Origin: Arthrobacter rhizophilus
GTDB lineage: Bacteria > Actinomycetota > Actinomycetes > Actinomycetales > Micrococcaceae
DNA: 64,000 nt
NCBI RefSeq assembly: GCF_026241105.1
Contig: NZ_JAPFFT010000002.1
Span: 62,001-126,000, forward strand
Reading direction: 5' to 3'
The stretch's first letter is position 1; each line of letters starts with the position of its first letter. The notes beneath the pieces were generated by a model that saw only the letters and a program-made list of their open reading frames with translations, ran no database searches and was not told the origin of the DNA. Of the stretch, positions 33,471-43,116 are shown in pieces. The position numbers were made by a program, and so were the translations under genes.

Positions 33471-34178
33471 TCAGGCCTCCCCTGCCAGCAGCTGCGTGAT
33501 TTCTTCCGCCTGGAGCCGCCGGAATGCCCGGCGGGACCCGCGACCGCTTTCCGGACTTCGGTCCAGCACTGCGGCCTCGACGGCGGTCCCGGGCAGGGCG
33601 TCCACGTCCTTGTCCGTGGCAAGTGCCTTGACCGCCAGGCGCAGGGCGCCGGCCAGGCTGAGATCGGCCTTCCAGCCGCCAGCCACGACCTCCGCTACTT
33701 GCTCGGCCAAGCCGCCCATGACCACAAAGCCGTTCTCGTCGGCAATGGAACCGTCAAAGGTCAACCTATACAGATGATCCTCGGCCTGTGTGTGTCCGAC
33801 CTCTGCCACGGCGAGCTCCACTTCGAATGGCTTCTGTTCCGCGGTGAAGACTGCGCCGAGGCTCTGCGCATAGACGCTGGCCAGCCCGCGGGCGGTGACG
33901 TCCTCGCGATCGTACGAATAGCCGCGGACGTCGGCGTAGCGGACACCAGCCTGCCGGAGGCTCTCAAACTCGTTGTACTTGCCTACCGCGGCGAAGGCGA
34001 TCTTGTCGTAGATCTCACCGATCTTATGCAGGGACGGCGAGGGATTTTCCGCCACCAGGGCAATGCCATCCTCGCAACTGATCACGACGACGGAACGGCC
34101 CCGGGCGATGCCCTTCCGCGCGAAATCGGCGCGGTCCTTCATCAGCTGCTCGGGCGAAACATAAAACTGCTGGGTCAT
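33471..34178 (-). CDS. prcA: Proteasome alpha subunit PrcA
   Basis: 235 aa. It forms the outer heptameric rings of the 20S core and gates entry. The alpha-type N-terminus [27 protein letters not shown] contains the YVSPEQ gate segment, followed by [19 protein letters not shown] and [21 protein letters not shown]. The tail after FRRLQAEEI is slightly extended. ATG 34178 lies 1 nt after the prcB stop, within GGGAGGCCTGATATG. PrcA has no catalytic Thr, as expected. It receives substrates from the Mpa ring through the C-terminal GQYL of Mpa. Confidence 0.96.
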   Translation of the reverse strand: MTQQFYVSPEQLMKDRADFARKGIARGRSVVVISCEDGIALVAENPSPSLHKIGEIYDKIAFAAVGKYNEFESLRQAGVRYADVRGYSYDREDVTARGLASVYAQSLGAVFTAEQKPFEVELAVAEVGHTQAEDHLYRLTFDGSIADENGFVVMGGLAEQVAEVVAGGWKADLSLAGALRLAVKALATDKDVDALPGTAVEAAVLDRSPESGRGSRRAFRRLQAEEITQLLAGEA

Positions 34179-34179
34179 A

Positions 34180-34989
34180 TCAGGCCTCCCGTCCGGCAGC
34201 TGCGCGCGATTCAATGATGGATCCGGCGATCGCCGCCAACTCCCGTTCGGACACCCGACGGGCGCCGGCGCGGTTGACCGTGTACACCACCGGCCAGAGT
34301 TGGCGGACAGGATCCGGACCGCCTGTGGCGGAATCGTCGTCGGCCGCGTCATAGAGGGCTTCGACGGCGACTGCGACTGCCTCGTCTTCGGTCAGGCTCG
34401 GCCGCCACAGTTTCTTCAGGGCGCCACGGGCGAACACGGAACCGGAGCCGACAGAGTGGTGCTCCAATTCCTCGTATCGTCCGCCAGTGACATCGTAGGA
34501 AAAAAGCCGTCCAACGCCGGCGGTCTGGTCGAAGCCCGCGAAAAGCGGGATCACTGCGAGGCCCTGCATGGCCATTGGCAAGTTTCCCCTGATCATGGCC
34601 CCAAGCCGGTTGGCCTTGCCGTCCAGGCTCAACAGGGTGCCTTCGATCTTTTCGTAATGTTCCAATTCCACCTGGAACAACCGGGTGATGTCGATGGCCA
34701 ATCCCGCAGTGCCGGCAATGCCCAGGACGGAGTAATCGTCAGCCGGGAAGACTTTCTCAATATGCCTGCTGGCGATGACATTGCCCATGGTGGCGCGCCG
34801 ATCGCCCGCCATCAGGACGCCACCGGGATAGCTAAGGGCAACGATTGTCGTGGCATGCGGGACCGGCGGAATCTGTCCCGCGGGCAGCACTTGATTGAAG
34901 GGAAGGAGTTCAGGCCTGGAGCGTTGCAGATGCTCTGTGAACGAAGACGTTGCTTGGGTGGCCAGATGGCCGGCTGCTGGATCCTGCAT
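34180..34989 (-). CDS. prcB: Proteasome beta subunit PrcB
   Basis: 269 aa with a 46-residue propeptide. Self-cleavage in PHA/TTIVAL exposes the catalytic Thr47. Other active-site positions are seen in [14 protein letters not shown] (Asp and Arg) and in the [14 protein letters not shown] region that supplies the conserved Lys before VF. The beta rings form the proteolytic chamber. AAGGAG lies 9 nt before ATG. The gene follows pup by 78 bp and precedes prcA by one base. Confidence 0.96.
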   Translation of the reverse strand: MQDPAAGHLATQATSSFTEHLQRSRPELLPFNQVLPAGQIPPVPHATTIVALSYPGGVLMAGDRRATMGNVIASRHIEKVFPADDYSVLGIAGTAGLAIDITRLFQVELEHYEKIEGTLLSLDGKANRLGAMIRGNLPMAMQGLAVIPLFAGFDQTAGVGRLFSYDVTGGRYEELEHHSVGSGSVFARGALKKLWRPSLTEDEAVAVAVEALYDAADDDSATGGPDPVRQLWPVVYTVNRAGARRVSERELAAIAGSIIESRAAAGREA

Positions 34990-35067
34990 TGCTGCGCTCC
35001 TTCGACTCTGACATCCGATGCCCGGCGGCCTCGCGCCGGCCGGGCCCTGAGATTAGCTGGCGGCTGC

Positions 35068-35271
35068 TTACTGGCCGCCCTTTTGCACAAATGCCCGCAC
35101 GAACTCTTCGGCGTTCGATTCAAGTACGCCATCAATTTCGTCGAGGAGATCGTCCACGCCCTGCGTGGCCACCGAGGCCTGTGCCTCCGGTGCTACGGGC
35201 GGGGCCCCCGGGACGTCAGCCTCTGTCTCGACGTCGCGGGACTGGGGTTGCTGCTGCTCCTGAGCTGCCAT
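35068..35271 (-). CDS. pup: Prokaryotic ubiquitin-like protein Pup
   Basis: 67 aa from ATG 35271. The disordered N-terminus is Gln/Glu/Pro-rich. The conserved C-terminal half holds DDLLDEIDGVLESNAEEFV, which forms a helix on the Mpa coiled coils, and ends AFVQKGGQ. The terminal Gln must be deamidated to Glu by Dop before PafA can ligate it. MAAQEQ matches the common Pup start MAQEQ, but in-frame ATGs at 35283 and 35292 are also possible. It lies between dop and prcB. Confidence 0.93.
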   Translation of the reverse strand: MAAQEQQQPQSRDVETEADVPGAPPVAPEAQASVATQGVDDLLDEIDGVLESNAEEFVRAFVQKGGQ

Positions 35272-35393
35272 TTCCTTCTCCATTCTGTCCATCCCCGGCA
35301 ACGGGGACTTCCTGTAATGCCATACTGCCACGGGGCGGGCCGCGACGCTGCGGTTTTAAGAGCCCGTTTGGCGGCCTTTCACCGGCTGCCGGT

Positions 35394-37064
35394 TCAGGCT
35401 GGCGGGGCCGGGTCAAGGCCGAGCAATTCACGGAGGAATGCACCCGCTGTGGCGTGCTTCTGAAAGAGCTGGCCGGTGAGTGCTTCCGTGCCGCGGAGGG
35501 GTTCCCGCGTGGGCACCCGCTGGAGTTTGCCGATGCCGGGAACGTCGAAAATGACCGAATCCCAACTGGCGCCGACAACGTCCTTGCCGAAGCTGGAAAC
35601 GCACTTCCCCCGAAAATAGGCCCGTGTGTCCGAGGGCGGTTCGACGACAGCGCGGCTGATGACGGCGTCGTCGACGATCCTCTGCATCCGGTCGCGCGAA
35701 AGCATGCGGTAGTAGAGGCCTTTCTCAGGCCTCACGTCGGACCATTGCAAATCGATCAGCCCCAAGCGGGCGTCGTTCCATTCCAGTCCGTCACGGTTCC
35801 GGTAGCCCTCCAGCAGGGACATCTTGGCGAGCCACTCGACGGAAGACGCGGCACCGGCTGGGTTGCTCCCCAGAAGCCCCAACGTCGACTCCCACCGGTC
35901 CAGGACATCCCGGGTATGGCCGTCTCCGCTGAAGGAATCGGAGACCCCGCTTTCCTGGGCAAGTTTGGCGGCGGCCTCGTAATATATCCATTGGATGTCC
36001 AACGCGGTTACACGCCGACCGTCGAGAAGCCTGACCGTAGCAGTCAGGGAGGTGTCGTGGCTGATTGCCTGCAACCCGGCCACAGGCTCGTGCACTTCGA
36101 TCTTCGGAGCTTGGCCGGCTTCGATGAGGCTCAGGACCAAAGCCGTGGTGCCGAACTTCAGGTAGTTGGACACTTGGCTCAAGTTGGCGTCGCCGATGAT
36201 GACGTGCAAGCGCCGATACTTGTCCGCAGTAGCGTGCGGCTCATCCCGGGTGTTGATGATCGGACGCCTGATGGTGGTTTCCAGTCCCACCTCAGCTTCG
36301 AAGAAGTCCGCGCGCTGGCTGATCTGGAATCCGGCAGTCGAACCGTCCTGCCCTTTACCGAGTCGCCCGGCTCCGCAAATGACCTGGCGCGTGACGAAGA
36401 ACGGCGTCAAGCCACGGACGATCTCCCCGAAGGGCACAGCGCGCGGCATGAGGTAGTTCTCGTGGGAACCGTAGGACACCGACTTGTTGTCGGTGTTGTT
36501 TTTGTACAGGTTTATGGCTGGCAGATCGGGATCGCCTGCGACCTTCCGGACAGTGGCCAAGGCGACGAGATCGCCGGCTGCGTCCCACGCAACGATGTCG
36601 CGGGGATTCGTGACTTCGGGACTCGAGTATTCCGGATGGGCATGGTCCACGTACAGGCGTGCCCCGTTGCCGAGGACCATATTCATCAGCAGCGAACCCG
36701 ACTCGTCGCTGCCATCGGCTTCGAGTTCCTGCCGGCCGTACGCCAGCGCGACGGCCTCGGCGTCAAGCACCGGAGGCCTGTCGGTCAGCTGGCTGGGATC
36801 TGCGGCACTGCGCTCAACCGTCCAGCCACGTGCATCATGCAGGGGTTCCTCGTCCGTGTAGTCCCACCGCGTTTCAGCGCCCCCGGCCGCCCGCTGCCGC
36901 GTCAGGTTCGCGTAGGCCTGGATGACTCGCGCGGACATCATCGTGGCGTTCGCTCCCGGTGCAGAGGGCGCGTGGATACCGTATTCAGTTTCCGAACCCA
37001 TGACCCGCATGGCCCCGCCCACGGGAAGTTTCTCAGAGGGCAGGCCTTCCGGCCGGGCCGTCAC
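35394..37064 (-). CDS. dop: Pup deamidase/depupylase Dop
   Basis: 556 aa. Dop deamidates Pup and removes it from substrates, using the same fold as PafA. Present are [28 protein letters not shown] with the catalytic Asp, [34 protein letters not shown] and [12 protein letters not shown] long segment after [13 protein letters not shown] (residues about 45-105) corresponds to the Dop loop. The GTG at 37064 overlaps the mpa TGA (GTGA), giving coupling. The alternative ATG at 37010 (MRVMGSE) is nearer the start of other Dop proteins. Confidence 0.96.
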   Translation of the reverse strand: MTARPEGLPSEKLPVGGAMRVMGSETEYGIHAPSAPGANATMMSARVIQAYANLTRQRAAGGAETRWDYTDEEPLHDARGWTVERSAADPSQLTDRPPVLDAEAVALAYGRQELEADGSDESGSLLMNMVLGNGARLYVDHAHPEYSSPEVTNPRDIVAWDAAGDLVALATVRKVAGDPDLPAINLYKNNTDNKSVSYGSHENYLMPRAVPFGEIVRGLTPFFVTRQVICGAGRLGKGQDGSTAGFQISQRADFFEAEVGLETTIRRPIINTRDEPHATADKYRRLHVIIGDANLSQVSNYLKFGTTALVLSLIEAGQAPKIEVHEPVAGLQAISHDTSLTATVRLLDGRRVTALDIQWIYYEAAAKLAQESGVSDSFSGDGHTRDVLDRWESTLGLLGSNPAGAASSVEWLAKMSLLEGYRNRDGLEWNDARLGLIDLQWSDVRPEKGLYYRMLSRDRMQRIVDDAVISRAVVEPPSDTRAYFRGKCVSSFGKDVVGASWDSVIFDVPGIGKLQRVPTREPLRGTEALTGQLFQKHATAGAFLRELLGLDPAPPA

Positions 37065-38872
37065 AGGTACTGGCCGGTGTTGGGAGTCGTCTCGATCGAC
37101 TTCCCGGGCTCCTGGCCGGCCTTGCCCTGGACGATGGTGCGGATGTACGTGATGCGTTCGCCCTTCTTGCCTGAGATACGTGCCCAGTCATCCGGATTGG
37201 TGGTGTTGGGCATGTCCTCGTGTTCGCGGAATTCGTCGACTACGGCGCGCAGGAAGTGGTCGATCCGCAGGCCCTTCTGCTGGGTCAGCAGGAGATCCTT
37301 GATAGCGTATTTCTTGGCCCGGTCCACGACGTTTTGGACCACTGCACCCGAGTTGAAATCCTTGAAGTAGAGCATCTCGGTGTCGCCGTTGGCATAGGTG
37401 ACTTCGAGGTACTCATTGGATTTCTCGGTGGAGTACATGGCCTCGACGGTGCGCTGGATCATCGCGTCGACGGTGGCCTGCACATCGCCACCGTGTTCGG
37501 CCAGATCCGTCGCATGGAAGGGTAGGTCCGTGGTGATGTACTTGGCGAAAATGTCGGCAGCTGCCTCGGCGTCAGGTCGGTGGATTTTGACTTTCACGTC
37601 CAACCGGCCAGGGCGAAGAATGGCGGGGTCGATCATGTCTTCGCGGTTCGAGGCGCCAATGACGATCACGTTATCCAGCCGCTCCACGCCGTCGATCTCG
37701 CTGAGGAGCTGAGGGACGATGGTTGTCTCGACGTCGGAGGAGACACCCGTGCCGCGGGTGCGGAACAGCGAGTCCATTTCATCGAAGAACACCACCACGG
37801 GGCTGCCGTCCGAGGCCTTTTCGCGCGCGCGGGCAAAGATCAGCCGGATGTGGCGTTCGGTTTCGCCAACGTATTTGTCAAGGAGTTCAGGACCTTTGAT
37901 GTTCAGGAAGTAGCTCTTGAGATCCACGTTGCCGGCCCGTTCGGACGCGCGGGCCGCGAGCGAGTTGGCCACGGCTTTGGCGATCAGCGTCTTGCCGCAA
38001 CCTGGGGGGCCGTATAGCAGGATGCCCTTGGGCGCCTTGAGTCCGTGTTCCCGGTACAGGTCAGGGTGCAGGAATGGCAGTTCGACGGCGTCCCGGATCT
38101 GCTCGATTTGCGGGCCCAGGCCGCCGATATCCTCGTAGGTAATGTCGGGGACTTCCTCGAGGACAAGGTTTTCGACTTCCGCCCTGGGAACCTTCTCGAG
38201 GGCGTAGCCGGTGCGTGAATCGAGTGACAGAGCATCACCGACTCGCAGGTGCACTTTCTGCAGGGCACCTGAAAGCCTGACAACCCGCTCCTCGTCGGCG
38301 CGGCCCACCACGAGGGCACGGTCCGAGCCGAGCAGTTCCTTGAGCGTGACGAGTTCACCCGCCCTCTCATAGCCCAGGCCGGCAACCACAAGCAGGGCCT
38401 CGTTGAGGAGGACCTCTTGTCCAACAGCCAGCTGGTTGAGGTTCACGAGGGGGCTGACGCCCACGCGCATCTTGCGGCCAGCATTAAAGATGTCGACCGA
38501 TTCCTCAGTGGAAGCCTGACCAGTGCTGCCGGCCGTTGGCTGGCGCCTGGGGTTGATTTGCAGGACGGTCCCGAAGCTGTAAGGCGGTTGGCCGTCTTGT
38601 TCGAGGGCGCCTTTGAGCCGAAGGATTTCGGCCTTGGCCGTTTCCAGCATGGTCACGAGCTTGGTGTTGTTCTGGGTGGCGGCGGCCAGCTGACGGTCGA
38701 TGTGGCGCAGCTTGTCGCGAAGGATGTTTATCTGGCGTTCCGCAACAGTGAGCTCACCGGCGTCGTCCACCGGTTGAATTGCCCCGCCATGTCCCGCTTT
38801 TCCCTCAGCCACGGCCTTGTTCGATGGCTCCTCAGGTGTTGTCCGCCCGAAGTCATTGTTCGACGTATCCAC
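37061..38872 (-). CDS. mpa: Proteasomal AAA ATPase Mpa/ARC
   Basis: 603 aa hexameric unfoldase that binds Pup and feeds tagged proteins to the 20S core. An N-terminal coiled coil (about 42-92) docks Pup. Tandem OB folds follow (about 95-235), then the AAA domain with Walker A GPPGCGKT (288-295), Walker B VFFDEMD and SRH around [15 protein letters not shown]. The C-terminus ends in GQYL, the motif that inserts into PrcA pockets to open the gate. The start is GTG with AGGAG 10 nt upstream. The dop start overlaps its stop codon. Confidence 0.97.
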   Translation of the reverse strand: MDTSNNDFGRTTPEEPSNKAVAEGKAGHGGAIQPVDDAGELTVAERQINILRDKLRHIDRQLAAATQNNTKLVTMLETAKAEILRLKGALEQDGQPPYSFGTVLQINPRRQPTAGSTGQASTEESVDIFNAGRKMRVGVSPLVNLNQLAVGQEVLLNEALLVVAGLGYERAGELVTLKELLGSDRALVVGRADEERVVRLSGALQKVHLRVGDALSLDSRTGYALEKVPRAEVENLVLEEVPDITYEDIGGLGPQIEQIRDAVELPFLHPDLYREHGLKAPKGILLYGPPGCGKTLIAKAVANSLAARASERAGNVDLKSYFLNIKGPELLDKYVGETERHIRLIFARAREKASDGSPVVVFFDEMDSLFRTRGTGVSSDVETTIVPQLLSEIDGVERLDNVIVIGASNREDMIDPAILRPGRLDVKVKIHRPDAEAAADIFAKYITTDLPFHATDLAEHGGDVQATVDAMIQRTVEAMYSTEKSNEYLEVTYANGDTEMLYFKDFNSGAVVQNVVDRAKKYAIKDLLLTQQKGLRIDHFLRAVVDEFREHEDMPNTTNPDDWARISGKKGERITYIRTIVQGKAGQEPGKSIETTPNTGQYL

Positions 38873-38973
38873 GAAGCATCAGCTCCTTCCCGCTTTCTAT
38901 AAATAGACCTTAGCCCTCAAAAGCGTCGGGAAACCTGTGACATCCGGAATGCGGACCAGTTTGTGATGTTTGC

Positions 38974-40023
38974 CTAGTGCGAGGCCGAGGGGTCTTCCTT
39001 GACGTTGGTTCCGGCAATCGCATCGCGTGCCGCACGGCGCAGTTTCTTATCGGAAACGGCCCGCTCCCCCACGGCTCCAGGCGTCCAGGCATTCAAGTCC
39101 TCTTCGCTGAACTCAGTCTTGGAAGGACGGCGCTTGACGGAGATTCCGGTGACACCGTCCGCAAGGCGGCGCGTCACCAACAGGAAGCCGGTGTGGGCAA
39201 CCATGCGGTGGTCGGGACGGACGGCAAGGCCTTCGAGGTGCCAGCCCCGGACCATGGACTCCCATGCGTCCGGTTCCGTGAACCGACCGTCGGCACGGAT
39301 GGCTTCGGCAGTACGGGAAAGCTGGGTGACGGTGGCCACATAGTTGATCCATACACCTCCGGGGGCCAGGACCGTCGCTACGGCGTCCAGGCATTCCCAA
39401 GGAGCCAGCATGTCGAGAACCACGCGGTCAACGGAGCCCGGTTCTTCACTGCGGACAACTTCCTCCTGGAAGTCGCCCAGCGAGATCTTCCACGCCGGGT
39501 GCGGCCCGCCGAAAATGGTTTCAACGTTGCCGCGGGCGATGTCCGCGAATTCTTCGCGGCGCTCGAAAGAGTGGAGGTAACCGGCGTCGCCCACTGCGCG
39601 GAGCAAGGAGATCGAAAGTGCACCGGAACCCACACCGGCTTCCACCACGCGCGCGCCCGGGAAGATGTCCGCCATGGTCACGATCTGGCCGGCATCTTTG
39701 GGGTAGACCACGGCGGCACCCCGGGGCATGGACAACACGAAATCGGAGAGCAAGGGCCGGAGCGTCTGGTACTGCTGGCCTACGTTGTTTGCCACGACCG
39801 AGCCGTCAACCTTGCCGATGATTTCGTCGTGGTTGAGGAAGCCGCGGTGCGTGTGGAAGGCGCCGCCTTCTTCCAACGTGATGGTGTTCATCCGGCCGCG
39901 TTCGTCCGTGAGCTGGACCCGCTCCCCTACACGGAACGGTCCGCGGCGCCTTGCCGCACCAGTCGGCTGGGTGGCAGGGTTGGCGGCGGTGGCCGTGTAG
40001 TCGGCGGCGGTTTCGCTGCTCAT
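38974..40023 (-). CDS. trmI: tRNA (adenine-58-N1)-methyltransferase TrmI
   Basis: 349 aa. It makes m1A58 in the T-loop of tRNA as a tetramer. The N-terminal beta domain has GPFRVGERVQLTDERGR, then RGFLNHDEIIGKVDGS. The SAM domain shows VYPKDAGQIVTMADIFPGARVVEAG (in two parts) with the GVGSGALS loop, and VDRVVLDMLAPWECLD. The C-terminus has an extra basic tail compared with the minimal enzyme. ATG 40023 has GAGGAA 7 nt upstream. It is the first gene of the minus-strand proteasome block, as Rv2118c is next to the mpa region in M. tuberculosis. Confidence 0.94.
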   Translation of the reverse strand: MSSETAADYTATAANPATQPTGAARRRGPFRVGERVQLTDERGRMNTITLEEGGAFHTHRGFLNHDEIIGKVDGSVVANNVGQQYQTLRPLLSDFVLSMPRGAAVVYPKDAGQIVTMADIFPGARVVEAGVGSGALSISLLRAVGDAGYLHSFERREEFADIARGNVETIFGGPHPAWKISLGDFQEEVVRSEEPGSVDRVVLDMLAPWECLDAVATVLAPGGVWINYVATVTQLSRTAEAIRADGRFTEPDAWESMVRGWHLEGLAVRPDHRMVAHTGFLLVTRRLADGVTGISVKRRPSKTEFSEEDLNAWTPGAVGERAVSDKKLRRAARDAIAGTNVKEDPSASH

Positions 40024-40133
40024 GGGTGTTTCCTCGATCCTGTACGGCTGGGCCGTCAATTGTTGCCGCCTGGCGGCGTGCAGTGCTGTCCGGGTTATTT
40101 CGCGGCCGGCAGGTAACTCTACCGGGAAAGGTC

Positions 40134-41300
40134 TTACGGGCGCCCGCTCCGGCGGGCTACTTTACCCGTAATGGCTGTCACTACGGCCTGCTGCCGCAGC
40201 AGGCCGGTGACGGTGCCGACGTCGTCCACCACGGCGTATTCGCCTCCGTCAAGCTGGGCCAAATACTGGATCAGCTCCTGGCCGCTGGATGTCCGGGGCA
40301 CGTAAGCACCCTCGGCGAGCGGGGTTGAAACTGCTGTGACCAGTGTCGTGGATATTTCCGAGGCAGGCACGGCCGCAGTCGCCGCCGGATCGACGAGACC
40401 TTGCGGCCGTCCGTCCGGTCCGCAGATCACGACGGCGGGAGTACCGTAGGGTGCCACGCGCAGGACATCCGCGACGGTAGCCGAGTTGGGAATCCCGACG
40501 GCGGGTTCGGCCAGCGCAGCGGCACTCACCAAGTGGAGGCGGCCGCGGAGGGTGGCGTGCTTGATGGCGCCCGATGCGCCCATCCAGAGGAAGCTGCAGA
40601 CCAGGATGGTAATGAGCATCAGGGTGAGATCGGGCGTGTTACCGCTCAGTAAGGGCAACGCGATGAACCAAATAACCAGGACGATCACGATGACCCGTCC
40701 TGCCCAACCGGCTGCCACCGTTCCCTTTTCCTGGCTGCCGGTTGCTTTCCACACCGCGGACTCCACCAAACGTCCTCCGTCAAGGGGAAGACCCGGGAGC
40801 ACGTTGAAAATACCGATCAGCAGGTTGGCCCACATGAAGATATTCGTCAAGGTGTCCCCCACTCCGGTGAAGACACCTGCCGTCAGCATCAGCCAGGCTG
40901 CGCCCGCGAGGACGAAATTCGCAGCCGGTCCCGCCAAGGCAACAACCACCGAGCGGCCCGGGGAGGCGATGAAGGTCTCAAATTGCGTGTGGCCGCCCCA
41001 GAGATTCAACACGATTTTCTCGGTGGGCCATTTGAAAGCCTTGGCGCTCAACGCGTGGGCCAGCTCGTGCACCAGCACGGAGAGCGCGAGCAGGACCGCG
41101 TAGGCAAAGGCAACAAAGTAGGCGCCAATTCCCAAAGAGTGGTTGCGCACGAGCAAAGCGGGTCCATAGGCGATGACCGTGAACGCGGCAATGATGAACC
41201 AGGAGTAGGCAAGGTATACGGGAATTCCACCAATACGGCCGAGTGGAATCCCGTCCTTCCTGCCGCGGGTGCTGTGGCCGCCATTCCGGGGAGTACTCAC
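40134..41300 (-). CDS. Site-2 protease (M50) family metalloprotease with CBS-like region
   Basis: 388 aa membrane metalloprotease. The zinc site HELAH (78-82) lies in the helix LLALSVLVHELAHALSAKAF, and the third ligand in NVLPGLPLDGGRLVES. Six or so membrane segments are visible. The C-terminal 130 residues form a CBS-pair-like domain (VADVLRVAPYGTPAVVICGPDGRPQG, ELIQYLAQLDGGEYAVVDD). This M50B class cleaves within membranes, often anti-sigma factors or membrane proteins. The GTG start directly abuts the stop codon of the HAD gene, so the two are coupled. The target is unknown. Confidence 0.9.
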   Translation of the reverse strand: MSTPRNGGHSTRGRKDGIPLGRIGGIPVYLAYSWFIIAAFTVIAYGPALLVRNHSLGIGAYFVAFAYAVLLALSVLVHELAHALSAKAFKWPTEKIVLNLWGGHTQFETFIASPGRSVVVALAGPAANFVLAGAAWLMLTAGVFTGVGDTLTNIFMWANLLIGIFNVLPGLPLDGGRLVESAVWKATGSQEKGTVAAGWAGRVIVIVLVIWFIALPLLSGNTPDLTLMLITILVCSFLWMGASGAIKHATLRGRLHLVSAAALAEPAVGIPNSATVADVLRVAPYGTPAVVICGPDGRPQGLVDPAATAAVPASEISTTLVTAVSTPLAEGAYVPRTSSGQELIQYLAQLDGGEYAVVDDVGTVTGLLRQQAVVTAITGKVARRSGRP

Positions 41301-42032
41301 CTAGTTCGCCTGTCCAAGGAGGGCGCCGTCAAGTGCATCGGCGGCCGCCCGGGCCATAACGAGTGCTTCGAGATCGGCTACCTTCCGGCCCTCAAGGGTG
41401 TCCCAGGTTGCCCTGCGGGGGTCCTCGGGAAGTGCCATCTGGTGCGGAATTCCGACCGTGACCACGCCGGACGCGATCGCGGCCGCAACTCCTGGGACCG
41501 AATCCTCGAGTGCGACGCAATGATCCGCGGTCAGCCCAGGGTCTGCGCCTTGGAGGCGCCCGACGGCGGTGAGGTAAGCCTCCGGGTGGGGTTTTCCTTG
41601 CCTGACGGTGTCCCCCGTGATGAGGAATTCAAAGTACGGCTTGGGGAGATTCGCCACGACTTCCCGCGCCATCGGGCCTTCGGACATCGTCACGAGGGCG
41701 CAGCGAACACCCGTTTGGTAGAGCTCGTCAAGCAATTCCTTCGCTCCGGGACGCCACGGCACCTCAATGCGGAGACGGTCGAGGACATGGCCGCTCAAGA
41801 TGTCCACGATCTCCCGCTTTGCCAGGTTCACACCGCCCGCCTGGAGAATACCTGCCGAGTGCATCAGCGACTGTCCTACGAGCTGCATGGCTTGTTCGTG
41901 GCTCCAGACGCCACCGTGGGACTCTACGAGGGCGCATTCTGCGGCAATCCAGTACGGCTCGGTGTCCACCAGGGTGCCGTCCATGTCCCATAGCGCGGCT
42001 TTGAGGAGGGGCTGGGTGGCTGAGGCATGCAT
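41301..42032 (-). CDS. HAD family hydrolase (phosphatase/phosphoglucomutase-like)
   Basis: 243 aa. Motif I DMDGTLVDTEPYW near residue 14 supplies the nucleophile Asp and the acid/base Asp. Motif II is LVTMSEGP, and motif III/IV is in GKPHPEAYLTAVGRL and CVALEDSVPGVAAAIASG. A small helical cap lies between motifs I and II, placing it with the beta-phosphoglucomutase/phosphatase subgroup. The substrate is unknown. ATG 42032 is set by a TAGACT -10 box 7 nt upstream. It precedes the M50 protease gene with no gap and diverges from the PAC2 gene. Confidence 0.9.
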   Translation of the reverse strand: MHASATQPLLKAALWDMDGTLVDTEPYWIAAECALVESHGGVWSHEQAMQLVGQSLMHSAGILQAGGVNLAKREIVDILSGHVLDRLRIEVPWRPGAKELLDELYQTGVRCALVTMSEGPMAREVVANLPKPYFEFLITGDTVRQGKPHPEAYLTAVGRLQGADPGLTADHCVALEDSVPGVAAAIASGVVTVGIPHQMALPEDPRRATWDTLEGRKVADLEALVMARAAADALDGALLGQAN

Positions 42033-42039
42033 GCCATCA

Positions 42040-42146
42040 AGTCTACGTGGAAGCGAGGGAGGCAATTGTCGTTCTACGCCCGGCGCGAAGTGTGGCCACG
42101 CCGACCCCTTAGGGCCATGCGTGGGTGGCGGTCTTGGACGTAGGGT
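42040..42146. promoter_or_regulatory. Divergent leaderless promoters for the HAD and PAC2 genes
   Basis: On the minus strand TAGACT (42040-42045) ends 7 nt before ATG 42032. On the plus strand TAGGGT (42141-42146) ends 6 nt before ATG 42153. Confidence 0.55.
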
Positions 42147-42152
42147 GAGTGG

Positions 42153-43058
42153 ATGAACAGTTTGGACGGAGCCCCTGACGGACAGGCCACTTCACCGGAG
42201 CCTGAGCGCCTTCTCCAGCCTGTACCCGAGGGCAAGCGCATCACTGTGATGCTGGCGGCTTTCGAAGGCTGGAACGACGCCGGCGAGGCGGCCAGTGATT
42301 CCCTGCACTACTTGAACAAGTTGTGGCAGGGAAAGAAAGTGGCATCCGTAGATGCCGACGATTACTACGACTTCCAGTTCACCAGACCGACGGTACGACG
42401 CACCGCGGCCGGAACCCGCAAAGTGAAATGGCCTTCGACGCGCCTCTACAAGGCCAGCGTCCCGGACAGCAATGTGGACGCGGTGTTCGTGCTCGGCACC
42501 GAGCCTTCCTATCGGTGGCGTGCCTACACCGCCGAGCTTCTGGTTCATGCCGAAACGCTCAAGGTTGACTACGTCGTGCTGATTGGCGCTCTCTTGGCCG
42601 ACGTCCCGCACAGCCGCCCGATCCCCGTCAGCACCACTTCGGATGACAGTGGATTGAGGCAGCGCCTGAACCTGGAGGCCTCACAATATGAGGGACCGGT
42701 AGGCATTGTCGGTGTCCTGGCCGAATTTGCCCTGCTGGCGGGCCTCCCTACGGTATCGCTGTGGGCGGCCGTACCGCACTACGTCGCACAGGCACCCTCC
42801 CCCAAGGCACAACTGGCCATTTTGAACAAGATCGAAGATCTTCTTCAGGTGCCCCTGGAAACGCATGCATTGAGCGAGGAAGCCGAGGCATGGGAGCGCG
42901 GCGTGGACGAGCTGGCCACCGAGGATCCGGAGATCGCCGCCTACGTGCGGCAACTCGAAGAAGCCAAGGACACTGCCGACCTTCCCGAAGCAAGCGGTGA
43001 ATCCATTGCCCGCGAATTCGAGCGCTACCTCAAGCGCCGGGGCAAGGATAAGCCCTGA
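42153..43058 (+). CDS. PAC2 family protein
   Basis: 301 aa. The PAC2 fold is recognisable from TVMLAAFEGWNDAGEAASDSL near the N-terminus, DYYDFQFTRPTVR, AVFVLGTEPSYRWRAYTAELL, DYVVLIGALLADVPHSRPIPV and VGIVGVLAEFALLAGLPTVSLWAAVPHYV. The C-terminal part is helical and acidic. PAC2 proteins are proteasome-assembly chaperones in eukaryotes. Actinobacterial homologues, such as the one in the mycobacterial proteasome region, are not clearly assigned. Its position 3 kb from trmI-mpa-dop-pup-prc hints at a link. Leaderless start. Confidence 0.9.
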   Translation: MNSLDGAPDGQATSPEPERLLQPVPEGKRITVMLAAFEGWNDAGEAASDSLHYLNKLWQGKKVASVDADDYYDFQFTRPTVRRTAAGTRKVKWPSTRLYKASVPDSNVDAVFVLGTEPSYRWRAYTAELLVHAETLKVDYVVLIGALLADVPHSRPIPVSTTSDDSGLRQRLNLEASQYEGPVGIVGVLAEFALLAGLPTVSLWAAVPHYVAQAPSPKAQLAILNKIEDLLQVPLETHALSEEAEAWERGVDELATEDPEIAAYVRQLEEAKDTADLPEASGESIAREFERYLKRRGKDKP

Positions 43059-43116
43059 CGGCTCTGCCGCCACGGCTAATCCCGCCGGTGCCCGGTTCGA
43101 CTTTCGTTCAGGAAGC

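Noticed and set aside
32105..33622. Longer PafA start at 33622
   Set aside because: It would overlap prcA by about 150 bp. ATG 33469 gives the normal PafA N-terminus and the coupled junction.
34950..37370. 806-codon open frame on the plus strand opposite dop and mpa
   Set aside because: It is a GC-driven mirror of real minus-strand genes with strong motifs. Its translation is rich in Arg/Gly/His and has no domain.
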